64,000 nucleotides of DNA from Erythrophleum ivorense (Eukaryota > Streptophyta > Magnoliopsida > Fabales > Fabaceae), in contig JAIUCV010000102.1 of the NCBI GenBank assembly GCA_026724425.1, positions 1,364,001 through 1,428,000 of the forward strand. Direction: 5' to 3'. The position numbers were made by a program, and so were the translations under genes. A model generated the notes under the pieces. That model searched no databases. It saw nothing but the letters and a program-made list of their open reading frames with translations, and was not told where the DNA came from. Below are positions 46,200 to 58,280 of the stretch, in pieces (within the stretch, counting starts at the first letter, position 1; every line of letters begins with the position of its first letter).

Positions 46200-48418
46200 T
46201 CAAAGTAATTGCCAGTCATCTTCATGTTCCTCGCCAGAGATCTCTGTAGATGTCACTGTGCTGGTTTCTGCAATCCCACAGTCACTCGCCCTGTGAGATT
46301 GAGTCACCGTGAACAATGGGGCTCCGTTGGAATCTCCGGCTAGCTTCGTTGCTCGGATACAAAAGTCATCAAAATCATCTGTTACAAAGATAGACAAGCG
46401 ATATCAATATGACATTTTTAAAGAAATCGTAACCCAACAAACCAATTCATGTAATTTAACTTTGTCCCTGCAAAAGAATCCAGTTACATGTACCTTTGTC
46501 CCTACAATGGAATCCAAGAGCAAGTGACGGGTCGAGTGACTCCAACGGAACGTAACGGAGATTACTGTAGCAAGATTAGTAGGAGAAATAATAAGTGAGA
46601 ATCATGTGGAGACAGAGAACTAAATGAGGCAAGAAAGATCAATCCACTCACTTGCAATGATAAGACGATGTGTCAACATCTTTATTTTCTTTGCTGACTG
46701 TCACAACCTACCAACCATTACCGATAAGGCTCAATCAGTGAGACGGCCATGAGTGATGAAGCACATGGACTGATTAATATCAACCCGCAAACCAATTTTA
46801 CAATAGATAAATGAATGTTGATGGAGACAATATAAGCAAATATGGACCACCGTGTTTCAAACTTCAAATCAAAGCATGCCAGATCATATGGTTTGTTTGA
46901 TTTCTCTAAAACAAGGATTTATGAAAAAGAAAACCTGTTGAATATCATGCGGATCAAGGTAGAAACCTTTGTCTTCTTGAACTCCAACTATGTATGTTGA
47001 TGCACCTGGTTTGCCTCCCAAAATGCCAAGGCTTTGAGGGAAAGTGAAAGTGCCTATCAGAGATGGAATGTACCTGACAACAGCAGATTCAGAACCTTTT
47101 TCATTTCAGAAAGATTTCAATGATTTGCATATCTTCTCCACAGGGTAAATTTAGATTCATGTGTGTATGTAACAAAAAGCATATCAAATTTTATATGTCT
47201 ATTACATTAACAATTTGATAGAATCACACAAACCTCGGGTTCACTTTGTCGAGTCCAAGAACGAGCGGGACTAAGAGAAGAACTGGCGTCCACTCAGTTT
47301 CTCCTTGTGAATATTCCAAACCAGATTTCCTGACATCTTCTATACAGAGAATTGGAGCTCCGCCTCTCTCTCCATCTTCGCTGCCAGAAACGATATGAAC
47401 AGCCATGGAACACGGACGGTTTTTAGCATCAGCTTCTTCTCTTTTCTTCCGAGCTAATGCTTCCCATGATCGACAAACAGCATATGGTCCTACCCATGAC
47501 CCAGCAGCCAGGCCATAAGATTCTCCCGCTATTATAAGATTATGAATTGAGAATGCTGAAGCCACAGAATCACCAAAAGTTTCTAAGATCTCTAAGTATT
47601 CCTCTTCAGGTGGCTGCATTTTCAAACCAAACAATCTCATTTTCAATGGCCTAGATTCATGATCAACCAGATTTATGTTCCTAAGACTGTATGTATATTC
47701 AGTAACTAAGCCAGAGGCTGGCTAACACAACTAACCTCGGATTCCTTTTTCCTCCAAGACCTTCCCAGCTTTTGAAATAGCAATGCCTGTGCGAAGAGCA
47801 TCTGGCTGCTTCGAAGCATGCAACCCCAGTTTACATCACTAGTAAAAGTTGTGTCTCCAATAGGCTCAAAACCTGTAGATTAACAAACACAGTGAGTTTT
47901 TGGTGGCCACTTAAGGGTTAGCTTTGAGTTGAAGCGAGTAAAATATACAAACCTCGACGATATGTCATTAGTATTAAGGACGAGAAATCTTGTGTGAATG
48001 CAGCCAATACACGGCCAGAATCTGCTTCTTCTGAGGATTCACTTTCTGAGATTTTGTAACAGACACCCAGGAGCCATATCTCACTTGTACTGCTGGGAAT
48101 ACCGGTCCTACTCGGCCCTAAAACACGATCTTGAAATCTCCTAATTGCTCCACTAGCCATAGAAGCTGTTTTAAGAATCACTGTCCAACCATTATTTGTG
48201 GTGCAAACTGGCTTATCCTCGGATGTTGAAGCCTCACTATACGGTTGAGAAACCGAGGAAGAAGGCGAAAACACACTCGGATATAACGTTAAACTTAACT
48301 CGTTATCCCTCGATGCTGAATCTGAAACTAGAGATGTTGCGGATTTATCACGGTTTTCATCTGCGCTTGATGATGAAGAACATTTTGAAGGAAGAAATCT
48401 ATCACATATAGCCTTCAT
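46200..48418 (-). CDS. ATG4: Autophagy cysteine protease ATG4
   Basis: At least seven coding exons on the minus strand give about 480 residues. Start MKAICDRFLPSKCSSSSSAD, with a Ser-rich N terminus; then SGAIRRFQDRVLGPSRTGIP and SEIWLLGVCYKI. The catalytic Cys block is TSDVNWGCMLRSSQMLFAQA at about 47740-47870, and the catalytic Asp and His are in FYLDPHDIQQ near 46940-46970. Downstream exons read VVTVSKENKDVDTSSYHC, NLRYVPLESLDPSLALGFHC and DDFDDFCIRATKL. The C terminus is acidic (EISGEEHEDDWQLL), with a TEIS/DWQLL-type region possibly used for ATG8 binding. ATG4 processes and recycles ATG8 in the cytosol during autophagy. Position matches At3g59950 (ATG4b). Confidence 0.93.
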
Positions 48419-49140
48419 TACCTAGACATCAAGCACCAAAATGCAACAGGTCTGTCCAAAGAATCTACCTTCGTCTGCAATAAGAAGCATAAGAGTCAAA
48501 AAGATATCAGTAAAACATTGAACAGACTTAGCTCTAAGCACTGGTTCTCAAAATTAGCTAAAGCACACACATTTAATTTTATATCAGCCCAAAAACGTAA
48601 TCCCTTAGTTATTTACTCACTCTTACAATCCATCTCAATGTGCCCACAATTTTTCTTTACACTTAAGAAGGTTTATGAGTCAAAGATTTACACAATTATG
48701 AATCCGATATAGAGAATCTCCAAATTGATCAAATTCACAACACTAATAGAAATTCGAGACCAAATCATGAAACAGATTAAAAAACGTCTAACGCACTTTC
48801 CCCTCGCGGATCTACAGTAATCACAATTGCTCGATCAGTCAACTATAAATTTGTCAACTCCTTCCTCGTAAATTCCAAAACAAATAAGCACAAACAAAGA
48901 GTAGGAGCTCGATTAACCAGAAAATAAAGGCACACAGTTTCATAATAGTCCAATCCGGCGAACGAACTTTTGAATTCCTAGCAGAATATAAAGATGGATC
49001 ACCTGATAAAAACCAATCGAATCGTTCAGTCTGACTAGATACGACGGAGATAAGACCTCCGGCGACGACGCTGAGAACGGGAACTTGAATTAAGAAGAAC
49101 GGAAGTTTGAATTGGAGAAGATCGATTTCGTGTTACCACA

Positions 49141-49166
49141 AGAAAAAAAAAAAAAAAAAAAAAAAA
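49141..49166. repeat. Poly-A run in the ATG4 leader
   Basis: About 24 consecutive A residues, within the 5' flank of the ATG4 gene (poly-T in its sense direction). Confidence 0.8.
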
Positions 49167-49426
49167 AGGTTCGTGCTCTCTCTCTCCTTTATTTTACGTA
49201 ACTATCTTTGGCTTCGAATTTGGATGATACAATTAGAATAAACTAATAATTAAACAGTGCATTACCATAATCTCTGGGTTTGATATACAGTACATACATT
49301 ATAATATACACAATCCTTTTACACGAAATTTAAAAACAATTAAATAAAGTTCAACACTCCCAATGATAATCTCTGGGAATAAATGTGAACGCGACTACTA
49401 ATTACGTAATGAGTTTGGATCCTATT

Positions 49427-49545
49427 TGGGCCGCAAATAAAGCCCAGTTGTGTCCAAATGGATATTAGGACAAACCAAGGGTTAGCGGGCCTGCATCAGT
49501 CAATAAACTACTGTTTTACCCTTTTGAGGCCCGATATATGGCGTT
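49427..49545. promoter_or_regulatory. Shared ATG4/ASHH upstream region with Site II motifs
   Basis: The ATG4 (minus) and SET-domain (plus) genes are divergent. Between them TGGGCC (49427), AGCCCA (49441), GGGCCT (49487) and AGGCCC (49527) cluster. These GGGCC/Site II motifs are typical of housekeeping plant promoters. A bidirectional core is inferred. Confidence 0.5.
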
Positions 49546-49800
49546 GTTCGTTGTAGTTCAAAAATCAAAATCATCAGAAGGAAAAAAAAAAAAGTAAAAC
49601 TGCCGCTCTTTCTTCTTCGCGTCTGTTCCACCATTGTTTCATCATACTCTTCATCTTCATTTTCAATTTGATTAGGTTTTTGAAGATCTTTGATCGTTTA
49701 TTGATTGCTCCTTATCTTTCCTTTGCGTACGTAGCTTCACCGTACTTTACTATCTCAATCAAATTGGAGAGTATTATTCGAATTCCTCCCATCAATCACC

Positions 49801-51777
49801 ATGCCTGAACCCAAGAAGGTATGTTCGTTCGATCAGAGTCCTTCGATTCTTCTCATACATCTTTCCGTTTCCGAATTACATTAAGTTTTTCTCAGGGCTC
49901 CGATCCGAATCAAATCCGGAAAGCGTTCAGAAAGTTGTCAAAGCATATCGGGCCAGATGGGTTGAATAAGGGGGAACCTATTTTCATAAAGCGCAGTATC
50001 TTTTTTAACTGTTACAGATGCAAATTTTAGGTTTAATTTTCCATTTACACCTTTGGATTTTTTTTATTTGTTTTCGCATTAATGATCATGGTTTTAAGAT
50101 ATATACGTGACCAAGAAATTCAAAAAGAGGGTTAAAGATCATGGCATATTCTGTTCTTGCTCTTCTTCTCCTAATTCTTCAACTCTCTGCGGCAGTGATT
50201 GTAATTGTGGGTATGTGTCATATCAGACTTTATCTTTTAATTTTTTTATTTTGATTGTTGGTTGAAATTTACATTTCAAATGAACAACCACAGGATTCTG
50301 CTCTCAAGCTGCTCATCTAGTTGCAAGTGCAGAAGTGAGTGCACCAACAAGCCGTTCCAACAAAGGCATATGAAGAAGATGAAGTTGGTTCAGGTTTGTA
50401 TATTACAAAGAAAGCCTTGTTAGCTCTTAGGGTAGTTTAATAAGTTGTTGCTTGTAGACAGAGAAATGTGGATATGGGATTGTAGCAGATGAAGATATCA
50501 ATCCAGGAGAGTTTATCATCGAATATGTTGGAGAAGGTGATGTGAATATTCCTCACCTTGTGAATATATATTGTTGACTTGACTATTGTGCTTACTCTGT
50601 CTGTTCATGTGTGTAGTAATTGACGAAAAGATTTGTGAAGAAAGGCTTTGGAAGTTGCAGCGTCGGGAGACAAATTTCTATCTGTGTCAGATAAACTGGA
50701 ATATGGTGATTGATGCTACTTACAAAGGGAATAAATCAAGATACTTCAACCATAGCTGCAGCCCTAATACAGAGATGCAGAAATGGTTTGCTATTATCCA
50801 CTCACTTTTATTCTGTATATGAAAGAAACTGTTTATGACATGTTTGTTCCCATTAGGATAATTGATGGAGAGACAAGAATCGGCATCTTTGCTACCCGTT
50901 CTATAAACAGAGGAGAGCAGTTAACCTACGATTACCAGTAAGAACACTTGTTTGATAAACTACTTGCTAATAATGTTTTAGCTGTGAGAGACTAAGACAT
51001 ATAGCAGGTTTGTTCAGTATGGTGCAGATCAAGATTGCTACTGTGGTGCAGTGTGTTGCAGAAAAAAGCTTGGTGCAAAACCTAAGAACACACCTCCGGT
51101 TAAAGCTGTGAACCTAAAAGCATGTAAAAGACTGACATGGAAACCGCCCAAGGTAAATTTGAATTTGAAATCTAACTGAAAGAAAAGCTTATATGTTGTT
51201 TATCTCTATAACCATCTTGTGATTTGGTATGATGCTAAGTGGTTTCAATTTTTTTATTATTTCAAACATTTTGTTAGGGGAAAAAAGCTCGAGGTAGACG
51301 CGCCACCGGTTAGTAACAACTATTTGGCTCTGTTATCGACAAGCTTCACAAAAAAAAAAAAACAATTTGGATGCGTCAGGAAAACTTTGGAACAATCGTG
51401 GCCGAAAGAAAATAGGTCGCCGGAACTGCATTGGAGTGGTGATCTGGTTAGCACGTCCGATGAACCAAAGGTACAAAAAACAACTATCTTTCGTTTATTC
51501 CTCTGGAGTTTATTACAAGGCTCGGATGCGCAGTTTTTGATTCTAGTGTTTGACATTTTCAGGTGTTTTTGCATCATTCGGAAATTCGATGAGTTTTCAA
51601 GACAACACTTGGTAATCCACTTTGACTAAATCTCAAACTCTGTTGATCACTTTTCTATCTCATGTGACGAAGTGTAGTTATAAAAACAGTTTCATCTTTG
51701 AATTTGTCCAGGTCACGTACGAGGATGGTGTTACCGAGTTTGTCGACATGTCCAGAGAAATTTGGAAGATTGTTTGA
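49801..51777 (+). CDS. ASHH4: SET-domain histone methyltransferase, ASHH3/ASHH4 type
   Basis: About nine exons. Start MPEPKK, then GSDPNQIRKAFRKLSKHIGP. The exon ending CGCA|GTATCT joins to IYVTKKFKKRVKDHGIFCSC. The AWS Cys-rich part continues GSDCNCG, then LSSCSSSCKCRSECTNKPFQ. The SET domain reads TEKCGYGIVADEDINPGEFI, VIDEKICEERLWKLQRRETN, VIDATYKGNKSRYFNHSCSP (NHSC core), and IGIFATRSINRGEQLTYDYQ. Post-SET is DCYCGAVCCRKKLG. Catalytic residues look intact, so H3 lysine methylation (K36 class) is expected. After KPPK the 3' end is unclear: one reading stops at 51336, while conserved-looking Tudor-like pieces (KFDEFSRQHL, VTYEDGVTEFVDMSREIW) continue to 51777. Confidence 0.82.
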
Positions 51778-52084
51778 TATATTTCTGATTTCATTCCATA
51801 CCCTTTTGTTTTCATTTGAATTTGTGGTAAACCGTTGTAACCAACTCGAATATACAAAACCAGTCAAACTACGATTTTGTCTAATTTTAAATATCGAAAT
51901 AAAAAGAAGTATTTCTCTATTATTTAGGAAGATTTTTTTTATAATGTAATAATATAGACATCGGAAATATTCTACATTAAAAATGTAAAAGACTGTACGT
52001 CGAAACTTTTATTTTATCTAATTGACAGCTTCCCTTTTTTATTATTTTAATAAATAATATACTCCAGCTCCACTCTCCAGTATC

Positions 52085-53164
52085 TTGATGTTAGGTTTTG
52101 GACTTTTGGGCATCGATAGCCGAATAAATAAAAGAGAAATCCCTAAATCTGACTCAAATTCATCGTTAGCCTTCTCCATCATCTGTTCTGACTTTCTACA
52201 ACCGGAAGAGGGTAAAGAGGAGAGAGATGAGATCCAGGAGAGCTTCAGGACTTTTGTGGATAGAACGCTCGCTTTGCAATGCGGTTCTCCTATCAAGAAG
52301 TTCTCGATGACAGCGAGATGGCTCATGTGAGCCGCTGGATCTGCAATGCCGTACAGCGTGGTGTTTCGGAAGTGGACCTAAGTTTGAACGATCGCGCTGA
52401 AACCTATCTGCCTTCTAAGCTCTTCACGAGCAAGAAGCTGGTTAAGCTGACACTTGGAACACAAATGTCTCTTGGGAAGATTCCTACAGATGTGTCTCTT
52501 CCAGCGCTTAAGAGTCTCTCCATCGACTCCGTCTTTTTTACTATTGATGATCTGAGTGATGTGCTTCTTCCTGCTTGTCCAGTGCTCGAGGAGTTATCTA
52601 TACGTCACGGGGATTGTGAAGGACACCCATACTGCATATCGAGTCGGACCATCAAGAAACTATCAGTTCGCTACTATTGTGAGTTTGACATTCGTCACCC
52701 CAAGTCTTGTGTCCCTGGACTACTCCGATCATGCCATGTCTGTGTACACACCACTTAACTTGGAGTCCCTAGTCGAAGCTAGGCTGGATATATGTTATTC
52801 TCCAATGATGGAGCCAGATATATCGGCTCTCCTTATAGGGATGAGCAACGTCGAGACCCTGCATCTTTCTTCCGCTTCTGCTGATGTAAGTTTTCACAGT
52901 TTTGTGCGTTTTATGTTTTTTTTTTCCTTAAGAAGACTCATAAAGAACTTGGACATTCTTGAAGCATGTGTATGTGCGTGTTTCAGGTGATTTCTCGATG
53001 TGTTAATCAAGGGCTAATTCTACCGGTGTTCAACAATCTGGTTAACTTATCTTTTGGGTGTTACAGTGAACGAGGTTTGAAACTGCTGCTGCCATATCTG
53101 CTTAAGCAGTCTCCAAAGCTTGAAACTCTAATCATCCAGGTATGTATAGTTTACCTACAGAGAT

Positions 53165-53196
<32 letters not shown>

Positions 53197-53387
53197 CACT
53201 GTCTTAGTGATCGATCATTCTCTTACATGCATCTTCTTGATCTTGATTGATGCTTGTCCAGGGTCTGGATGGTGGTTACACAGAAGATGTTGTTAAGTCT
53301 ATTCGTCCGTCGAAAGTGAAGGTGTTACATGTTCAAGGCTTTGGAGGAACTGCTAAAGAGTGGGAACACGTGAAGAGAGTTCTTTAG
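52085..53387 (+). pseudogene. F-box/LRR (FBD-type) pseudogene
   Basis: The segment matches the LRR part of the Brassicaceae F-box/FBD expansion family. It starts in PEEGKEERDEIQESFRTFVD and RTLALQCGSPIKKFS, then must change frame near 52305 to reach DDSEMAHVSRWICNAVQRGV and KLVKLTLGT. A second frame change near 52690-52710 is needed to reach PSLVSLDYSDHAMSVYTPLN and LDICYSPMMEPDISALLIGM. Later exons read VISRCVNQGLILPVFNNLVN and GLDGGYTEDVVKSIRPSKVK, ending KEWEHVKRVL and a stop. The N-terminal F-box itself is absent. At least two frameshifts and a missing 5' end make it non-functional as an F-box protein. The A. thaliana interval between At3g59960 and At3g59970 has no such gene by memory. 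Confidence 0.75.
53167..53194. repeat. GA microsatellite in the F-box pseudogene
   Basis: Run of alternating G and A in the last intron of the F-box/LRR pseudogene. Confidence 0.9.
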
Positions 53388-54041
53388 TTTCCGCATTGTC
53401 AATAAATTTATGGTAAACTTATTACGAATGGTAAACTTATATAATATCTTCAGTTCTACTTAATTTTTGTGCTTAAACAACCGGAAAATTCAATCAACAC
53501 GATCCTCCTTCACGGTGAGAAACTTCGCTCCAAAGATCCGTCAAAGGATAAGTAAAAATAAATAAATTAAAAAATATTACTCTCATTTAAAAGGATCAGT
53601 TCTTAACAAAATCACCACCAGCTGCTATTTTGCCTAGTTTCGATGAGTCATCAAGCTGAGGTCACAGACAAGTGAGTGGTGAACTATATATACAAACCTG
53701 GCACAAAGCTGAGGTCAATAAAAAGAGAAACAAAACTATCAAATAAGATGAAATGTCTTTCTTAAGGAAAAAATTATCAACTAGTATAGAAAAGATCACG
53801 TTTAAAAAAAGGTGGAAAAATAGTTCTTTTGTTTTTTTAATAAAAATCCATGCATTTAGCACAATAAACAAACTGTAGCATTTTTAGAGAAAGTATTTGA
53901 CTATTTGGGTAGAATAAATTTTGTGCTAAATTTGGTAAATTTTATTACTTTGATAAAATTCAAAACAGATGTGTAAACATTATCAATTTTAATATACAGT
54001 TTACCACCAAACTTGTTGGATCTCTTTCATTTAGCGATTAG
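53388..54041. other. AT-rich intergenic DNA upstream of MTHFR
   Basis: No gene is supported; the open frames are Phe/Leu-rich and composition-driven. Confidence 0.5.
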
Positions 54042-54049
54042 TATAAAAG
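54042..54049 (+). promoter_or_regulatory. TATA box of the MTHFR gene
   Basis: TATAAAAG lies 99 bp before the MTHFR start codon, followed by a pyrimidine-rich leader. Confidence 0.6.
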
Positions 54050-54147
54050 AGTGAGTAAAAACAAACTAAGCGAGACCTCTTGCCTCTCCACCACTTCTCT
54101 TCTCACATATCCCATTTCGAATCTGGTTTTTGAGCTCATTGAGGAGG

Positions 54148-56900
54148 ATGAAGGTGGTGGATAAGATCAAATCGGTGATTGAGGAGGGCAAAACGGCCTT
54201 CTCCTTTGAGTTTTTCCCGCCGAAGACGGAGGAAGGCGTCGAGAATCTGTTTGAACGGATCGATCGGCTGGTCTCTTATGGACCAACCTTCTGCGATATC
54301 ACTTGGGGTGCCGGAGGTACCACCGCCGATCTCACGCTAGATATTGCTTCGGAGATGCAGAATGTTATCTGCGTCGAGACTATGATGCATCTCACTTGTA
54401 CCAACATGCCTGTCGAGAAGATTGACCACGCGCTTGAGACTATTAGATCCAATGGGATTCAGAATGTGCTTGCGCTTAGAGGAGATCCGCCTCACGGGCA
54501 GGATAAATTCGTCCAGGTCGAAGGAGGGTTTGATTGTGCTTTAGATCTGGTGAATCACATTCGAAGCAAGTATGGAGATTACTTTGGAATCACAGTTGCT
54601 GGTTATCCTGGTATCAAATTGCCCCTTTTGTTTCCAGTTTCATCATTGGTTTGTAAATGTCTTGTGTTAGTATTGTTCTGATTTGATTTTGGTCTATAGA
54701 GGCTCATCCGGATGTCATTGAAGCTAATGGCCTGGCTACTCCTGAATCTTATCAGAGTGATCTTGTTTATCTGAAGAAAAAGGTTCAGACTTTTTGCCAT
54801 GGGCTTTGCACATTTTGTGTGTTGAATTGAGTCGTTTTTGATCTGATGGGTTTAGTTTGTTGGCTCGTGGAACAGGTTGACGCTGGAGCAGATTTGATTG
54901 TAACACAGCTTTTCTATGATACTGATATATTCCTCAAATTTCTAAATGACTGTCGGCAAATTGGGATTAATTGTCCCATTGTTCCTGGAATTATGCCAAT
55001 TTCTAACTACAAGGGGTTCTTGCGTATGGCTGGTTTCTGCAAGACCAAGGTACACTGTGATTTCTTACATCAGTGGCGATGATGTGGCTTGCACTGTAGA
55101 AGTCTTTGTGCTTATATTTCTCATGACTAGATTGAGTTTACAGCTTCTACGTGGTTGCTTATTGGTCATGTAAGATTAGGCTGACATATGTAGACCCTTG
55201 GTGATGCCTTATGACTAATTTGTTTGGATTTGGATATCATTCTTCTTAGGTTAATATTCCACTTGATGCTATTTATTGCCTGTAGATACCTGCTGAGCTT
55301 ACTGCTGCCTTGGAGCCTATTAAGGACAATGAAGAAGCTGTTAAAGCCTTTGGTATTCACTTTTCAACAGAAATGTGCAAAAAGATTTTGGCCCATGGAA
55401 TCACTACCCTTCATCTTTACACGTTGAATGTGGACAAATCAGCTACAGCGATATTGATGGTTGTTCCTCATTTCCTTCTTACTTTTGTTCTTTGTAGCAT
55501 ATTTTAACACATTTCACTGTTGGACACTGGAGAACCTAACAATGGTGCTGACATTGCAGAACCTTGGTCTGATTGATGAGTCAAAAATCTATCGTTCTTT
55601 ACCTTGGAGACGCCCTGCAAATGTTTTCCGTACTAAGGAAGATGTTCGCCCCATTTTCTGGTATAACCTGCATTTTTCTTCTCTTGCTCTGATCTTAAAC
55701 TTCAATCTGCAGGAGAGAATAATAACATTGGTTTCTTTCTGAATCTTTGTAGGGCAAACCGTCCAAAGAGCTACATATCTAGAACAAAGGCCTGGAAAGA
55801 CTTCCCACAAGGACGGTGGGGTGATTCACGCAGTGCATCGTATGGTACACTTTCCGATTATCAGGTACCACGTATTCCTTAGTTTTTCTGAAATCCACTC
55901 TAGGATATGCTTGGTTTGATTTCCATCTTCTTCCGTGTCTTTCATTGCCAATGAATGCCCCTGATCTAAATGCATTTGTTGATAGTTCATGCGCAAACGA
56001 TCACGTGACAAGAAGCTTCAGCAAGAATGGGTTGTCCCACTAAAAAGCATTCAAGATGTTCAAGAGGTAGCATAGAAAATGTTTCCTTTCATCTTTCACC
56101 TTATCTATACACAAACACTTACAAATTATCTTGTTACACACTGGGCCTTGGAAGCTTAAAGAGCAGTCCATGGTCTGAGTTAAATGGACTCCAGCCAGAG
56201 ACAAAGATTTTAAACGAGCAACTCGGCAAAATTAACTCCAACGGCTTCTTGACCATCAATAGCCAACCATCTGTCAACGCAGCCAACTCTGATTCCCCAG
56301 CTATTGGTAACGAAATTCATATCTTTGATCACATATCATTACTTAGCTTATATGTAACAAAAATGTTAAATTACAATTGAAAGTTTTTGCAGGATGGGGT
56401 GGTCCTGGTGGTTACGTCTACCAGAAAGCTTATCTAGAGTTCTTCTGCTCAAAGGATAAGTTAGACACGCTTGTGGAGAAATCTAAAGCTTTTCCTTGTA
56501 TCACATACATGGCTGCGAACAAAGCAGAGAAGTGGATATCAAACATGAGCCAGTCCGATGTGAATGCAGTTACTTGGGGAGTGTTCCCAGCTAAGGAGAT
56601 TCTTCAGCCGACAACCGTGGATCCAGCCAGTTTCAAAGTCTGGAAAGAGGAAGCATTTGAGATTTGGTCTAGAGGCTGGGCTAACTTGTACCCTGAAGAT
56701 GACCCTTCTAGAAAGTTGCTCGAGGAGGTACAAAATCTTCTTTAAACCCCTTGTCTTCTTTTCTTAGGATCAGAATGGTTAGTTAAGCTGTAATGATGAT
56801 TTGATCTAATTGTATGTTGCAGGTGAAGAACAGCTACTATTTGGTAAGCTTAGTGGACAACGATTACATCAATGGTGACATCTTCTCTGTCTTTGCTTAA
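54148..56900 (+). CDS. MTHFR1: Methylenetetrahydrofolate reductase
   Basis: Ten exons give about 590 residues. Start MKVVDKIKSVIEEGKTAFSF; FAD/folate barrel motifs FSFEFFPPKTEEGVENLFER, FCDITWGAGGTT, LTCTNMP, LALRGDPPHGQDKF and ADLIVTQLFYDTDIFLKFLN. The C-terminal plant/eukaryote domain has LPWRRPANVFRTKEDVRPIF, YISRTKAWKDFPQGRWGDSR, GWGGPGGYVYQKAYLEFFCS and SQSDVNAVTWGVFPAKEI, ending NDYINGDIFSVFA. Cytosolic enzyme that reduces 5,10-methylene-THF to 5-methyl-THF for methionine synthesis; plant forms use NADH and are not inhibited by AdoMet. All exons are in phase. Matches At3g59970. An upstream in-frame alternative (MSSLRR from a non-ATG) is not needed. Confidence 0.96.
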
Positions 56901-57005
56901 TCTCTGAGGAAACATTCTTATTTTTCGCGATTACTTTTCTTAAGAGATTTCATATTTGTAAATTCTTAATAACTTTTTATTCATCGTAAATCAACAAAAA
57001 AAAAA

Positions 57006-57959
57006 TCAAGAAATGTTGGCATTTCTTAAAGTTTTGGAAGTAACAAGACCAGAAGATGTCCGCATCAAATGATCCTTAAGCATCGAAACGCCAGAAGCAT
57101 CAGTCTTCAAAAGCGGTTGCACAGATTCCCACATCTTCTTCTTGTTCACCTGCAAACCAAAACATACACAAGTTGAAAAAATGCCACATAAGAATCAAGT
57201 TATTTGCAGGCAGAGTAAGTAAGACCTTATTAGGAGGTGCAGGCTCAGGAAGCTGCTCCAGATCTTCTTCGTTACCAAACCACACTCTGTCTCCAGGAAC
57301 AGATCCTTCTGGTGGAACCAGAGGCTCAACATTCTCATGAGCAGAGTCAGATGCACACAGAAGCATTCCACATGACTTGACTCCTCTCATGTTTCTTGGC
57401 TTCAGATTAGCCAACACCACTACTGCTGCACCCTGCACAGAGCAATTTCTCAATCTAATCTAGTAACTTCTGTATGATTCTCACATAATTCTCAGAATGT
57501 AGAACAACTATGAAAGCTGACCTGGAGGAGATCGAGAGGGACGTATTTGACGAGACCACTGCAGATGATTCTAGGCTCAGCTTCCCCGATGTCGACTTCT
57601 TCCACATAGAGGGAATCAGCTTCCTCGTGTTGCCAAGCTTTCACTATTCGTCCTACTTTTATGTCTAACAGATTCGCCGTCTCCTTCACATTCTCCTCCT
57701 CCACCGATTCATCTGCTGAAACCGTCGTGCCGGCATCGGGACCCGCCGTGCAGAAAGTAGTAACTCGAGGCCAAGAGCTTCGCTGACGCTGATGGTGGTT
57801 ATATACGGCGGAGACTCGAAGAGATGACGAAATTGCCGCTACCGAAGAAGACAAGTACCGAGGGAGTTCGCGGCGGAGAGGAATCGACGAGATTTGGACG
57901 GCGAGAACTCCAGCCTTCACTTTCAGACCACCGGAAAAAATCGCTATCGTGGCCGCCAT
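57006..57959 (-). CDS. OB-fold tRNA-binding protein (EMAP-II/Arc1p-like), probably plastid
   Basis: Three exons on the minus strand give about 265 residues. The N terminus (MAATIAIFSGGLKVKAGVLA, then Ser/Arg-rich) looks like an organelle transit peptide. The OB-fold tRNA-binding domain follows: LLDIKVGRIVKAWQHEEADS, LYVEEVDIGEAEPRIICSGL, then in exon 2 VVVLANLKPRNMRGVKSCGM and LLCASDSAHENVEPLVPPEG. Exon 3 (about 57152-57006) reads VNKKKMWESVQPLLKTDASG and ends RNANIS. The domain is that found at the C terminus of methionyl-tRNA synthetases and in EMAP-II; it binds tRNA without catalysis. Matches At3g59980. Confidence 0.88.
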
Positions 57960-58280
57960 TGTTTTAGCTAAGATCTCTCTGTTTAGCGTTGGTCTCTCTT
58001 CTTCACCATATCCGTATCTATATATTTGTTTGTTTACTCAGTCCATGATTTGACTTTAGGAATGTATTATTTTTGGCAAAGCAAGAAGCTAGCTACAAAT
58101 CCTCTGCTTATCTTGATCCAGGGCAAATTCATGTTCAAGGCAAATGCAATAGTTTTTTCTTTAACAAGCTTTATAAAAGGATTCCAAGTTGTGTCAAGTC
58201 AACAATGAGAAGAAAAGAAACAAGCAGTGTACAAATCTCAACAACAGTTTGAGAGATGAAAAGCAAACAGAGTATCTGAA
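57960..58280. other. Upstream region of the OB-fold gene and 3' flank of MAP2B
   Basis: About 320 bp between the start of the OB-fold gene and the stop of MAP2B, both on the minus strand. It must hold the OB-fold promoter and the MAP2B 3' UTR. No further gene is seen. Confidence 0.6.
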
